Origin: Actinomadura formosensis NBRC 14204
Lineage (GTDB): Bacteria > Actinomycetota > Actinomycetes > Streptosporangiales > Streptosporangiaceae
Length of the DNA stretch: 40,041 nucleotides
Assembly (NCBI RefSeq): GCF_001552155.1
Contig: NZ_BCQQ01000060.1
Span: 1 to 40,041 of the forward strand
Direction of reading: 5' to 3'
Below the pieces are notes generated by a model, which saw only the letters and a program-made list of their open reading frames with translations, was not told the DNA's origin and made no database searches. Shown piece by piece: positions 24,503 to 32,858 of the stretch. Each line of letters opens with the position of its first letter. The first letter of the stretch is position 1. A program made the translations under genes and the position numbers.

Positions 24503-24535
24503 GTGTTACACCCCTCTGAGGTAGTTACTTTCCTC

Positions 24536-24545
24536 TAGGTACCTA
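24536..24545. promoter_or_regulatory. HxlR operator candidate
   Basis: TAGGTACCTA is a perfect 10-base palindrome, with a related gtagttactt at 24521-24530. Both lie in the 109-bp spacer between the HxlR gene and the NAD(P)-binding gene and resemble known HxlR sites with gtA-type half-sites. Confidence 0.5.
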
Positions 24546-24611
24546 CTATACGGAGGCTGTTAGCGTCGCCGTCATCGCGAGAAACCACAGGGAAAGACGC
24601 GGGGGTTGATC

Positions 24612-25457
24612 ATGATCGTGGTGACGGGTGCGACCGGAAATGTCGGTCGGTCGCTGGTGCGGGCCATGACGGAGGCGGGGGAGCGGGTGACGGCGGTGTC
24701 GAGGGGGATGGCCCCGGTGGACCTGCCGAGCGGGACCAGACACGTGCGGGCCGACCTGGCCGCGCCGGAGACCCTGCGGCCCGCCTTCTCCGGGGCCGAG
24801 GCGTTGTTCCTGCACGACGGCGGCGCGGGCGGCCATGGGCTCGACCCGAGAGCCATTGTGGACGTGGCCAGGGTCGCCGGGGTCCGGCGGGTGGTGCTGC
24901 TCTCCTCGCAAGGCGTGGTGACCAGGCCGGAGTCGCCCTCGCACGGAGGCGTCATGCGGGCTATCGAGGAAGCGGTGCGCGAGTCGGGCCTGGCCTGGAC
25001 GATCCTGCGGCCCGGCGGCTTTGCGTCCAACGCCTACGCCTGGGCGGAATCGGTACGCGCCGAGCGGACCGTCGCCGCGCCGTTCGGTGATGTCGGGATC
25101 CCGGTGATCGATCCGGCGGACATCGCGGAGGTCGCGGCCGTGGCCCTGCGCAAGGACGAACACACGGGGCGTGCCTACGAGTTGAACGGGCCGGCGGCCG
25201 TCACGCCCCGGCAGCAGGCCGAGGCGATCGGCGCGGCCCTCGGTGAGCCGGTGCGGTTCGTGGAGCTGACCCGGGCCGAGGCGCACGCGCGGATGGCCGC
25301 GTTCATGCCGGAGCCGGTCGTGGAGACCACGCTGGCCGTCCTCGGCGAGCCCAACGCCGCCGAACTGCGGCTCAGCCCGGACGTCGAGCGCGTGCTGGGC
25401 CGCGCGCCCCGCCCCTTCACCGAGTGGGCCCGCCGCAACGTCGAGGCCTTCCGGTAA
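24612..25457 (+). CDS. NmrA-like NAD(P)-binding protein
   Basis: A 281-aa atypical short-chain dehydrogenase of the NmrA/SDR_a5 type. MIVVTGATGNVGRSLVRAMT carries the Rossmann GxxGxxG. VVLLSSQGVV takes the place of the usual catalytic region, with WTILRPGGFASNAYAW after it. Relatives act as quinone reductases or redox sensors. The start is ATG 24612; a TTG two codons earlier is in frame but less likely. The divergent HxlR regulator suggests induction by electrophiles. Confidence 0.88.
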   Translation: MIVVTGATGNVGRSLVRAMTEAGERVTAVSRGMAPVDLPSGTRHVRADLAAPETLRPAFSGAEALFLHDGGAGGHGLDPRAIVDVARVAGVRRVVLLSSQGVVTRPESPSHGGVMRAIEEAVRESGLAWTILRPGGFASNAYAWAESVRAERTVAAPFGDVGIPVIDPADIAEVAAVALRKDEHTGRAYELNGPAAVTPRQQAEAIGAALGEPVRFVELTRAEAHARMAAFMPEPVVETTLAVLGEPNAAELRLSPDVERVLGRAPRPFTEWARRNVEAFR

Positions 25458-25876
25458 ACAGCGACGAGGTCGCCTCCGGCGCCTAAGACCCGCCGGAGGT
25501 AGCCAACTCGCTCCTGAGCACCGGATTTCGTTCCACTGCGATGCGCGGGTCCCTCACAGTCATAACCGTAACGCTCAGTTACTTCCCCCTGGTGACCCGG
25601 ATCTGAGCGGGCCCCAAGACCGCCTGCACATGGCAGCCGCTCGACCCCGACGACCTCGCGCCCGACGGCTCACGGTCGGACCATCCAGCGGGCACCCTGG
25701 TCGATGGGGCCGCTCTGCTCGCGGCCACCGCCGCTGCCCTCGTCCTCACCGACTGGCATAGCCACTGAGATCTCAAGCCTGGGCCGACAAGATTGAGGCA
25801 GGTCGGCCGCAGCACAGACCCGAATGGACCTTCACGTCAGAACTCAAGCCGGTAGGCACTCGACAGGAGCCAACGA
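25458..25876. other. 419-bp spacer, no confirmed gene
   Basis: A plus-strand peptide at about 25620-25768 (TWQPLDPDDLAPDGSRSDHP, then LLAATAAALVLTDWHSH) looks protein-like but has no clear start; it may be the tail of a lost gene. The remainder shows nothing I can name. Confidence 0.35.
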
Positions 25877-26548
25877 ATGTACTCTGCACTGCCCGAAGGG
25901 GCTTTCCCCCGTGTTTGGCGGGAGCGGTTGCGCCACGTCTACTGGATCGGCGGCGGCAGTGGGGCCGGAAAATCCACCATCGCCCGGCGCATAGCCGACC
26001 GGTATGGGATGCGCTTGTACGACAGCGACGCGGTCATGCCCGACCACACCCGCCGCATGCCCATGGAACAGGCTCCTTACCTGGGCGAGTTCGCCGCCAT
26101 GGACATGGACGAGCGGTGGGTGACCAGAAGTCCGCGCGAGATGCTCGATACCTTCCACTGGTTTCACGGAGAAGGATTCAACCTGATCCTTGAAGACCTT
26201 CTCGCCCTCCCCGCCGACCGGCCGGTGGTCGTCGAGGGGTTCCGGCTGCTGCCCGACCTCGTCCAACCCCTTCTCACCGAGGTGCGTCGCGCTGTGTGGC
26301 TGCTGCCGACTCCCCAGTTCCGCCAGGCGGTGTTCGACAGTCGTGGTGGCCCGGCGTGGGGATTCATCGCCAAGACCGGCGACCCGCAGCATGCACTGCA
26401 GAACCTGCTCCAGCGCGATGCACTGTTCACCGACCGGCTCACCGAGCAGACCCGGCATCTGGGCCTCTGCCGGCTCAGGGTGGATTTCCAGGTCACCGAG
26501 GAAGATCTTGCACAGCGAGTCTCCGCGGTGTTCGGGCTTGGGAACTAG
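25877..26548 (+). CDS. P-loop kinase-like protein, unknown substrate
   Basis: A 223-aa soluble protein. WIGGGSGAGKSTIARRIADR (residues about 24-43) is a Walker A motif. LYDSDAVMPDHTRR is placed where small-molecule kinases keep a substrate aspartate, and DRPVVVEGFRLLPDLV resembles a Walker B strand. HFQVTEEDL-like sequence near the end (DFQVTEEDLAQRV) is conserved-looking. The fold suggests a nucleoside or antibiotic kinase of the shikimate/chloramphenicol-phosphotransferase type, but no substrate can be assigned. ATG 25877 follows aggag. It stands alone between unrelated modules. Confidence 0.65.
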   Translation: MYSALPEGAFPRVWRERLRHVYWIGGGSGAGKSTIARRIADRYGMRLYDSDAVMPDHTRRMPMEQAPYLGEFAAMDMDERWVTRSPREMLDTFHWFHGEGFNLILEDLLALPADRPVVVEGFRLLPDLVQPLLTEVRRAVWLLPTPQFRQAVFDSRGGPAWGFIAKTGDPQHALQNLLQRDALFTDRLTEQTRHLGLCRLRVDFQVTEEDLAQRVSAVFGLGN

Positions 26549-26722
26549 CACTCTGTGTGTATCAGCGCCGGGGCAGATTGGGGGCTGCGCTTTGTGATGG
26601 CGGAGGCCGGTCATCGCCGAGGTACCACCCGCAGATCTGGCAGTCCACCGTCGAGGAATGCCTATAAGTGCCTCCGTGACCCTTCCATCGGTGCCACGGA
26701 TGTCACCTGGAAATCCTGAGCG

Positions 26723-27415
26723 TCACGCCGGCGGCCGGGCGAGTTTGGCGGCCACGGCGTCGAGGACCCACTCCAGGCCGGTCGCGAAGGACGCCTCGGC
26801 GTCCACGTCCGTGCCGTCGTACACGGCCTTGGCCAGTGCCGGGAAGCGGCCCGTGGCCAGTATCCTCCGCAGATGCGGGCCGGAGGCGCGCTGCCAGTCG
26901 CGCTTGGACAGGCCCGTGGCGCGCTCGGCCCGCAGGTTCGCGATCTCGCGCCTGATCGCGCCAGTGAAGTAGGCGCTGACAGTCTCCACGGCGCGCAGGA
27001 CGGTGTCGAGGTCGGTGAGGCCGTCGAGGGCGGCCAGCGTGGTCTCGGTCACGGCGAGGGCGTTCGGGCCCAGGGTCGGACGGCCGCCGAGCAGGTCGGC
27101 CAGCCATTGGTGACGGAGGGTGGCCTGCCTGGTGCGGTGGGCGCGGATGCGCAGCGCCTCCCGCCAGTCACCGGGCTGCTCCTCGGGGAGGATCTCGGCG
27201 TGGACCTCGTCCACCATGAGGTCGAACAGCTCCTCCTTGGTGGAGATGTATCCGTACAGCCGCATCGGGCCGACGTCCAGCCGGGCGGCGACCTTGCGCA
27301 ACGACACCGCCTCCAGCCCTCCCTCGTCGGCCAGCGCGATGGCGGCGGCAACGATCCGCTCCCGGTCGAGCGGCGCGGGGCGAGTCGGCGGCTCCGGCCG
27401 GTCCCACACAGTCAT
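26723..27415 (-). CDS. TetR-like repressor (TetR_C-type) of the monooxygenase
   Basis: A 230-aa regulator. LDRERIVAAAIALADEGGLE and VSLRKVAARLDVGPMRLYGY are the TetR helix-turn-helix; IVAAAIALADEGG and LYGYISTKEELFDLMVDEVH resemble true TetR more than AcrR. The C-terminal domain (LRHQWLADLLGGRPTLGPNA, VETVSAYFTGAIRREIANLR) is of the tetracycline-repressor type. It diverges from a TetX-like monooxygenase across a 53-bp spacer filled by a perfect inverted repeat, so it should repress both genes. Its ligand may be a tetracycline-like polyketide. Confidence 0.9.
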   Translation of the reverse strand: MTVWDRPEPPTRPAPLDRERIVAAAIALADEGGLEAVSLRKVAARLDVGPMRLYGYISTKEELFDLMVDEVHAEILPEEQPGDWREALRIRAHRTRQATLRHQWLADLLGGRPTLGPNALAVTETTLAALDGLTDLDTVLRAVETVSAYFTGAIRREIANLRAERATGLSKRDWQRASGPHLRRILATGRFPALAKAVYDGTDVDAEASFATGLEWVLDAVAAKLARPPA

Positions 27416-27417
27416 GG

Positions 27418-27446
27418 TTACAACGTACTGTTGCGATACGTTGTAA
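27418..27446. promoter_or_regulatory. TetR operator, perfect 10+9+10 inverted repeat
   Basis: TTACAACGTA (27418-27427) and TACGTTGTAA (27437-27446) are exact reverse complements around a 9-base centre. The site fills most of the spacer between the tetR-like and monooxygenase starts, overlapping both promoters. Confidence 0.8.
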
Positions 27447-27468
27447 GAGAAAAATACAGTGTATCGAC

Positions 27469-28593
27469 ATGAGACACCGTATCGCCGTGATCGGGGGCGG
27501 CCCCGCCGGCCTTACCTTCGCCCGCGTCCTGCACCGCCATGATCATCGCGTCACCGTTCTCGAGCGCGATCCCGGCCCCGACGCCCGTCCCCCGGGCGGC
27601 ACGCTGGACCTGCACGAAGGGCTTGGCCAGCTCGCGCTGGCGAAGGCGGGGCTGCTGGCGGAGTTCCAGGCGCTGTCCCGTCCCGAGGGGCAGGCCATGC
27701 GCATCCTGGACACGGACGGGACCGTCCTCCGCGACTGGCAACCCCGTCCGGGTGACCGGGCCAATCCCGAGATCGACCGCGGGCAACTCCGTGACCTGCT
27801 GCTCGGCCCTCTGGACGTTCAGTGGGGGCGGAGCGTGACGCAGGTAGTGCCGCAGACCCGGGATGGCGTGCTGGTCCATTTCGCGGACGGGCGACAGGAA
27901 ACCTTCGACCTCGTGATCGGCGCGGACGGCGCCTGGTCCCGAGTCCGCCCGGCGATCTCGTCCGCGACGCCGCACTACACCGGCGTCACCTCGGTCGAGA
28001 CCTCCCTGGACGACATCGACACCCGCCACCCCGACCTCGCCCGGCTGATCGGCGACGGTTCCGTGGCTGTGTACGGCGTGAACCGCGGCCTCGTCGCCCA
28101 GCGCAACAGCGGCGGCCACGTCAAGGTGTACGCCCAGTTCCGCGTGCCGCTGGACTGGCACACGGACCTGGACCTGGCCGAGGTCGAGGCCGTGCGATCA
28201 AGCCTGCTGGCTCTGTTCGACGGCTGGGCCGCTCCCGTCCTCGACCTCCTCCGCCACGGCACCGCTTTCGTCCACCGTCCCCTTTACGTCCTGCCCGTGT
28301 CCCACACCTGGGCCCACGTCCCCGGGGTGACGCTGCTGGGCGACGCCGCCCACCTGATGCCCCCATTGGGGGTGGGCGCGAACCTCGCGATGCTGGAAGG
28401 CGCCGAACTCGCCGAGTCCATCGCCGCCGCTCCCGGCCCTGGAGATCTGGACGAGGCCGTCCGCGCCTTCGAGGAACAGATGTGGGCACGGGCCGGCAGG
28501 TGGGCGAGAATCACGACGGCCGGTCTGGAACGCCTCGTGAGCCCGGACCCCGCCGAAGCCCTCGCCCTCTTCGACGAAGTCCAGCCGTCCTGA
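27469..28593 (+). CDS. TetX-like FAD-dependent monooxygenase
   Basis: A 374-aa class A flavoprotein monooxygenase. IAVIGGGPAGLTFARVLHRH is the FAD GxGxxG motif. PPGGTLDLHEGLGQLALAKA matches the signature stretch of TetX, the enzyme that hydroxylates and inactivates tetracyclines. NPEIDRGQLRDLLLG holds the FAD-contacting Arg, DLVIGADGAWSRVR is the DG motif, and VTLLGDAAHLMPPLGVGANL the GD motif. TetX has GQGVN where this has GVGAN. The partner repressor is also TetR-like, so a tetracycline or anthracycline-type substrate is plausible; other aromatic substrates are possible. ATG 27469 directly follows the operator. Confidence 0.85.
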   Translation: MRHRIAVIGGGPAGLTFARVLHRHDHRVTVLERDPGPDARPPGGTLDLHEGLGQLALAKAGLLAEFQALSRPEGQAMRILDTDGTVLRDWQPRPGDRANPEIDRGQLRDLLLGPLDVQWGRSVTQVVPQTRDGVLVHFADGRQETFDLVIGADGAWSRVRPAISSATPHYTGVTSVETSLDDIDTRHPDLARLIGDGSVAVYGVNRGLVAQRNSGGHVKVYAQFRVPLDWHTDLDLAEVEAVRSSLLALFDGWAAPVLDLLRHGTAFVHRPLYVLPVSHTWAHVPGVTLLGDAAHLMPPLGVGANLAMLEGAELAESIAAAPGPGDLDEAVRAFEEQMWARAGRWARITTAGLERLVSPDPAEALALFDEVQPS

Positions 28594-28680
28594 CTGCCAA
28601 GCGCGATGTTCTCTGGTTGCTGTCCGGCCGCGCCGCCCACGGCCTCCCGGCCCTCCCGCGGGCCGATGCGCATCGGCCGG

Positions 28681-28842
28681 TCAGGCTTGTCCGGCTTCGG
28701 GATGCCGGATGCCGCGGCCGGTGTTGACGAGATCGGCGAGCAGAGCGACGACGGTGGCCACGCGGTTGGTCAGCGCGTCCTCGAACGGCTCTGGATCGTT
28801 CTCGAAAGCTCGCCGTTGAGGTGGAAGTAGCAGCGCCGTCAT
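28681..28842 (-). CDS. Small 53-aa protein coupled to the MFS gene
   Basis: ATG 28842 overlaps the stop of the MFS gene as ATGA. The peptide (MTALLLPPQRRAFENDPEPF, then DALTNRVATVVALLADLVNT) forms one amphipathic helix and no membrane span. I do not recognise a family. The overlap makes co-translation with the exporter likely, but a vestigial ORF is possible. Confidence 0.45.
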   Translation of the reverse strand: MTALLLPPQRRAFENDPEPFEDALTNRVATVVALLADLVNTGRGIRHPEAGQA

Positions 28843-30398
28843 GCCGGCGATTCTGCGCGCTCGGGCACCGCCCCGGCCACTTCCCGGGAAGCGGTGGTGC
28901 GGGCGGGCAGGACGACAACGGCGAGCACCGCGGCAGCGAGGGAGAGCACGCCGCAGACCACCAGCACCAGGTCCATGCCGTGGACGAAGGCCGCGTGGGC
29001 CGAGGCGGCCAGCGCGGCGTCGTGCAGTTGCTGCGCCACCGCGTCCGCGCCGGAAACCGAGCCGCGGGCGGCGGCCGCGGCGTCGGCGGGCAGACGGTCG
29101 GTCACCAGCCGCCGCAGGTAGCCGAATCCGAGCAGGCTGCCCAGCGCGGCGATCCCGAGGACGCCGCCCACCTGCTGCACCGTCTCCAGCAGGCTGGTGC
29201 CCGCCCCGGCCCGGTCGGCCGGGAGGGTACCGATCGCCAGGCTGGTGGCGGGGACGACCGCGAGGCCGAAGCCGAGGCCGGTCAGCGCCAGCCAGAGAGC
29301 GGCGAAGCCGTAGCCGTCCGCAGGCCCGGTGGTCGCGCCGAGCAGCGCGCCGCCGGCGAGCAGGGTCAGGCCGAGGGCGATGACGGTGCGTGCGCCGAGG
29401 CGGGCGACCACCGGCTCGCCGGCCGCGGCGGCGGCCATCAGCCCGCCGATCAGCGGCAGCATCCGCAGACCGGTGCCGAGGGCGTCGGCGCCGAGCACGC
29501 CGGAGAGGTACTGCGGGAGGACGAAGAGGACGCCCATGACCGCGAAGTTGACGAAGACGGCGAGCAGCGCGCCCCAGCGGAACCCGGGGTCGGCGAGGAG
29601 CCGCAGGTCGACCAGCGGGCGCGGGTGGCGGCGCTCGTGCCAGAGGAAGGCTGCCAGCAACGCCAGGCCGAGCGGGAGCGAGACCAGGACCTGTGGGGCG
29701 GACCAGCCCTGCTCCGGGATCAGGATGGTGCCGTAGACCAGGGCCGTGATGCCGAGGGCGCTGAGCACGGTGCCCGGGGCATCGAACGGGCCGTCGACTC
29801 CGGGGCGGCGCTCGTGGCCTGCGTCGGAGGGGAGCAGCCAGGCGGCGGCGGCGAAAGCGAGGGCGACGACCGGCACGTTGAACAGGAAGACCGAGCCCCA
29901 CCAGAAGTGCTGCAGCAGCCAGCCGCCGACGAGCGGACCGACCGGCAGGCCGAGTGCGGTCGCGGCGGTCCAGACACCGATGGCGCGCGGAAGTTCGTCC
30001 TTGTCGAAGACGCGGGGCAGGATCGCCATGGACAGCGGCATGATCGCCGCCGCGCCCAGGCCGAGCACGGTGCGGGCCGCGATGACGCCCGCGGCGGAGC
30101 CGGCGGCGGCGCCGCCGAGCGAGGCGAGACCGAACAGGGCCATGCCGCCGAGCAGCAGCCGCTTGTGGCCGAAGCGGTCGCCGAGCAGGCCGAACGGCAG
30201 CATGGCGATCGAGAGGGCGAGCAGGTAGCCGCCGCCGATCCACTGCAACTGGGCACTGTCGGCGGGCAGCCGGGCGGCCAGCGTGGGCAAGGCGACGCTG
30301 ATGACGGTGCCGTCGAGCCCGACGATCAGCACGCTCAGGGTCAGCGCGGCCAACGCCAGCCAGCGGCGCGGGGAGCGGGGAAAGGCGGGGGCGGTCAT
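28839..30398 (-). CDS. DHA2-family (14-helix) MFS drug exporter
   Basis: A 519-aa inner-membrane proton antiporter of the EmrB/QacA type. LTLSVLIVGLDGTVISVALP is helix 1 with motif D1, GLLGDRFGHKRLLLGG motif A, and GVWTAATALGLPVGPLVGGW motif C, which marks drug antiporters. About 14 hydrophobic segments are visible. The ATG at 30398 has aggaggc upstream and is preferred to the in-frame ATG at 30452. It follows the flavin monooxygenase gene on the same strand and is followed by a coupled small ORF, so it is probably one operon under the TetR regulator at 31731. Confidence 0.9.
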   Translation of the reverse strand: MTAPAFPRSPRRWLALAALTLSVLIVGLDGTVISVALPTLAARLPADSAQLQWIGGGYLLALSIAMLPFGLLGDRFGHKRLLLGGMALFGLASLGGAAAGSAAGVIAARTVLGLGAAAIMPLSMAILPRVFDKDELPRAIGVWTAATALGLPVGPLVGGWLLQHFWWGSVFLFNVPVVALAFAAAAWLLPSDAGHERRPGVDGPFDAPGTVLSALGITALVYGTILIPEQGWSAPQVLVSLPLGLALLAAFLWHERRHPRPLVDLRLLADPGFRWGALLAVFVNFAVMGVLFVLPQYLSGVLGADALGTGLRMLPLIGGLMAAAAAGEPVVARLGARTVIALGLTLLAGGALLGATTGPADGYGFAALWLALTGLGFGLAVVPATSLAIGTLPADRAGAGTSLLETVQQVGGVLGIAALGSLLGFGYLRRLVTDRLPADAAAAARGSVSGADAVAQQLHDAALAASAHAAFVHGMDLVLVVCGVLSLAAAVLAVVVLPARTTASREVAGAVPERAESPA

Positions 30399-30488
30399 GT
30401 CTGCCTCCTGGGGAGTCCGGAAACTGTTGGTGGACGGGGCCATCTCTGACACTGAATTTCCCTGGGGGATGAGCTGGTGGGGGGCGGT

Positions 30489-31661
30489 TCAGGCGGCGCG
30501 GCGGTAGTCGGTCAGGGGCCGGGTGCTGCGGGCCTGCAGGCGGCGCTCGGCCGCGCCGAGAGCCTTCATCAGCGGCAGGCGGGCGAGGGCGTCGCGGACG
30601 CACCGGCCGCCGTCGGTCTTGGGGATCATGAGGCGGACGTTCGGGCCGATCTGCTGCTTGCGGTCGACCAGCGGCCGGTGGACGGCGTTGTAGCGGGCGA
30701 ACGCGGTCCGGTGGTCGCCGCCCGCGGCGGCCAGTTCCCCGGCCAGCCGGTAGGCGCCGGTCAGGGCCAGTTCGGCGCCCGCGCCCGAGGCGGGGGAGGC
30801 GCACCAGGCCGCGTCCCCGACCAGCGCGATCCGGCCGTTCGACCAGGAGTCCATCTGCACCTGGCCCAGGGAGTCGAAGTAGAAGTCGGGGTCGGCCAGG
30901 GCCGCATCCAGCAGGCCCCGGGTCGGCGCCCACGGGTGGTCGGCGAACTGCTCAGCGACCAGGCGCTTGTGCGCGGCGACGTCGCGGTGGTCGACTTCCA
31001 GCCGCTGCGAGCGGAACATGAAGTACGCCTTGGCCTGGGCGTGGTTGCCCGACCGGTAGATCCCGGTCATCTTGCCGGGGGTGTTGAACATCGTCACCCA
31101 GCGGTCCTCGCCCAGCGCGGCGTCGGCGTCGGCGAAGGCGAAGTAGTGGTCCTTGAACGCCACGAACCGCTCCTCGGGCCCAAACGCCAGCCGCCGGACG
31201 TTGGAGTGCATCCCGTCGGCGCCGATCACCAGGTCGAAGCGGCGGGCGGGCGCGTGCTCGAAGGTGACTGTCACCTCGTCGCCGTCCTGCTCCAGGGCGC
31301 GGATCGAGTCGCCGAACAGGATCTCGGCGTCCTCGGTCGCCTCGCGCAGCAGCGCGACCAGGTCACCGCGCATGATCTCCACCGAGCCGGGATCGCGGGT
31401 GTCGATCCGGGCGACGGCGCGGTCGGCGGCGTCGACGAACTTCATGCCGCGCACGTCGGTGGCCAACTCCCGCACCCGGGCCATCAGGCCCATCCGCTCG
31501 ACCACGGTGACCGCGTCGTCGCGCACGTCCACGCCGTTGCCGCCGGCGCGCAGGTCGGGAGCGCGCTCGACGATGGTGGGCCGGAAGCCGTGCCGGGCCA
31601 GCCAGTGGGCCAGCGTCAGGCCGGCGATGCTCGCTCCGGAGATCAGGATCCGCTCGTTCAT
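30489..31661 (-). CDS. FAD-dependent aromatic monooxygenase
   Basis: A 390-aa class A flavoprotein hydroxylase. ILISGASIAGLTLAHWLARH is the FAD-binding motif, RARFD-like FDLVIGADGMHSNVRRLAF the DG motif, and RIALVGDAAWCASPASGAGA the GD motif. The SGASIAG opening is shared with actinobacterial monooxygenases of polyketide tailoring and drug inactivation. It diverges from a TetR regulator and leads into the DHA2 exporter 90 bases on. Modification plus export of one aromatic compound is a reasonable inference. Start ATG 31661, complete. Confidence 0.88.
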   Translation of the reverse strand: MNERILISGASIAGLTLAHWLARHGFRPTIVERAPDLRAGGNGVDVRDDAVTVVERMGLMARVRELATDVRGMKFVDAADRAVARIDTRDPGSVEIMRGDLVALLREATEDAEILFGDSIRALEQDGDEVTVTFEHAPARRFDLVIGADGMHSNVRRLAFGPEERFVAFKDHYFAFADADAALGEDRWVTMFNTPGKMTGIYRSGNHAQAKAYFMFRSQRLEVDHRDVAAHKRLVAEQFADHPWAPTRGLLDAALADPDFYFDSLGQVQMDSWSNGRIALVGDAAWCASPASGAGAELALTGAYRLAGELAAAGGDHRTAFARYNAVHRPLVDRKQQIGPNVRLMIPKTDGGRCVRDALARLPLMKALGAAERRLQARSTRPLTDYRRAA

Positions 31662-31684
31662 GGGGGGCTCCTCACGCTAGGATT

Positions 31685-31732
31685 AAGTGAAACGTGCGTT
31701 CCAGATGATTATGTGGAAGGAGCATTTCACTT
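31685..31732. promoter_or_regulatory. Nested inverted repeats, TetR operator candidate
   Basis: Outer arms AAGTGAAA (31685-31692) and TTTCACTT (31725-31732) are exact complements; inner arms ttccagat (31699-31706) and atgtggaa (31711-31718) match 7 of 8. They lie between the monooxygenase start and the TTG start of the TetR gene. Confidence 0.6.
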
Positions 31733-32315
31733 GTCAACGCCTTCACCGGAACCCGCGCCCACGCCCAGGCGGCGCGCCGACGCCGTCCGCAACCGGGACC
31801 TCACCCTGGACGCCGCCATGGCGCTGCTGGCCGAACCGGGCACCTCCCTCACCGTCGAGGCCATCGCCAAACGCGCCGGACTGGGCGCCGCGACCGTCGT
31901 GCGCGCCTTCGGCGGCAAGGACGCCCTGCTGGACGCCGCCGTCGCCCGGCTACTGCAACCCGTCGTCGAGCGCGCCCGCACCCTGCTCGCCGAGACCACC
32001 CCCCACCAGGCCCTGTGCACCTTCCTGCGCGAGCTGATCGCCTTCCAGACAGCGCACCACGCCGTCAACGACCAGCTCGGCGGCCTCGACCTGCCCGCCA
32101 CCACCGCGCTGCGCGCCGACCTGGTCGCCGCCGTCGAGGAGATGATCGACGGCGCCCGGCGCGACGGCGAGGTCCGCACCGACCTCGACCCCGCCGTCAC
32201 CACCACGCTCATCGGCGCGACCGCCCTGGCCGTCGCCCGCGCCGAGCCCCCCTCACCCGGCCTCACCGACGCCTACCTCACCGTCCTGCTGGACGGCCTG
32301 CGCCCCCACAACTGA
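31731..32315 (+). CDS. TetR/AcrR family regulator
   Basis: A 194-aa regulator starting at TTG 31731 with ggaagga about 10 bases before. NRDLTLDAAMALLAEPGTSL, TVEAIAKRAGLGAATVVRAF and GGKDALLDAAVARLL form the TetR helix-turn-helix. The C-terminal part (TTTLIGATALAVARAE, DAYLTVLLDGLR) is an ordinary ligand domain. It diverges from the monooxygenase-MFS operon and probably represses it. Alternative upstream starts would read into the operator, so the TTG start is favoured. Confidence 0.85.
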   Translation: MSTPSPEPAPTPRRRADAVRNRDLTLDAAMALLAEPGTSLTVEAIAKRAGLGAATVVRAFGGKDALLDAAVARLLQPVVERARTLLAETTPHQALCTFLRELIAFQTAHHAVNDQLGGLDLPATTALRADLVAAVEEMIDGARRDGEVRTDLDPAVTTTLIGATALAVARAEPPSPGLTDAYLTVLLDGLRPHN

Positions 32316-32460
32316 GGCGCGCGGGTCCAGCCGTGCCGGCAGCCGAGCCTTGCCCGTTTCCCTCCACCCAGGAGCCCAAGCCCATGAGGCTGCGGGGCTG
32401 CCGACCTTGTCGATGAAGGCCGGGAGGAGCCGGGGCTTGTGCGCTAACGGCCCAGCGGGG

Positions 32461-32800
32461 TCAAAGAGAGCGGAGCTGTCGTGGTGTGGCGCGGTGGACG
32501 AAGCCGGCCCATGCTCGTTCGAAGCCCTGCGCAGCCCATCCGGTTCGCTGTCCCCACCGGAGGTGGGAGGGCCGAAACCCCAGGTGCATGCTGTAGCGGG
32601 CACTGCGAGGCGCAGTCAGCCGGGTACCGCGGTGGAAGGTCCCCGTCTCGAAGGCGATGACCGTACCGGCCGGTCCGGCGCCGGATACCTCCGCCTCGTA
32701 CAGTTCCAGGCTGCCGCTCCCGGCGAACGCGCGTGGCCTGGCCGCCCGTGTTGCTCGGCGGGCGTGGCGGCCAGGTCCATGTTCTCCACTGGTCCGGCCA
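32461..32800 (-). pseudogene. Phytanoyl-CoA dioxygenase-like (PhyH) C-terminal remnant
   Basis: On the minus strand AGPAGTVIAFETGTFHRGTR and LTAPRSARYSMHLGFRPSHL carry the second iron-binding His (FHRG) and the 2-oxoglutarate Arg (SARY) of Fe(II)/2OG PhyH-type enzymes, followed by FERAWAGFVHRATPRQLRSL and TGA at 32461-32463. The first half, with the HxD motif, was not found; upstream sequence belongs to the opposite-strand HEAT-type gene. It is a fragment about 110 residues long. Confidence 0.6.
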
Positions 32801-32858
32801 CGCCGGGCTCGTGCCGCAACGTGTCGGCCGCCCCTCGTGGGTGGTGGACGATGGTGAC

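Noticed and set aside
28681..30933. 750-codon minus-strand ORF
   Set aside because: It is Arg/Pro/Ala-rich and out of frame with the 14-helix MFS protein; only its final 53 codons, coupled to the MFS stop, were kept.
30477..32315. 612-codon plus-strand ORF
   Set aside because: All but the last 194 codons are antisense to the flavin monooxygenase gene and have the repetitive Gly/Val/Asp make-up of shadow frames; only the TetR part from TTG 31731 is real.
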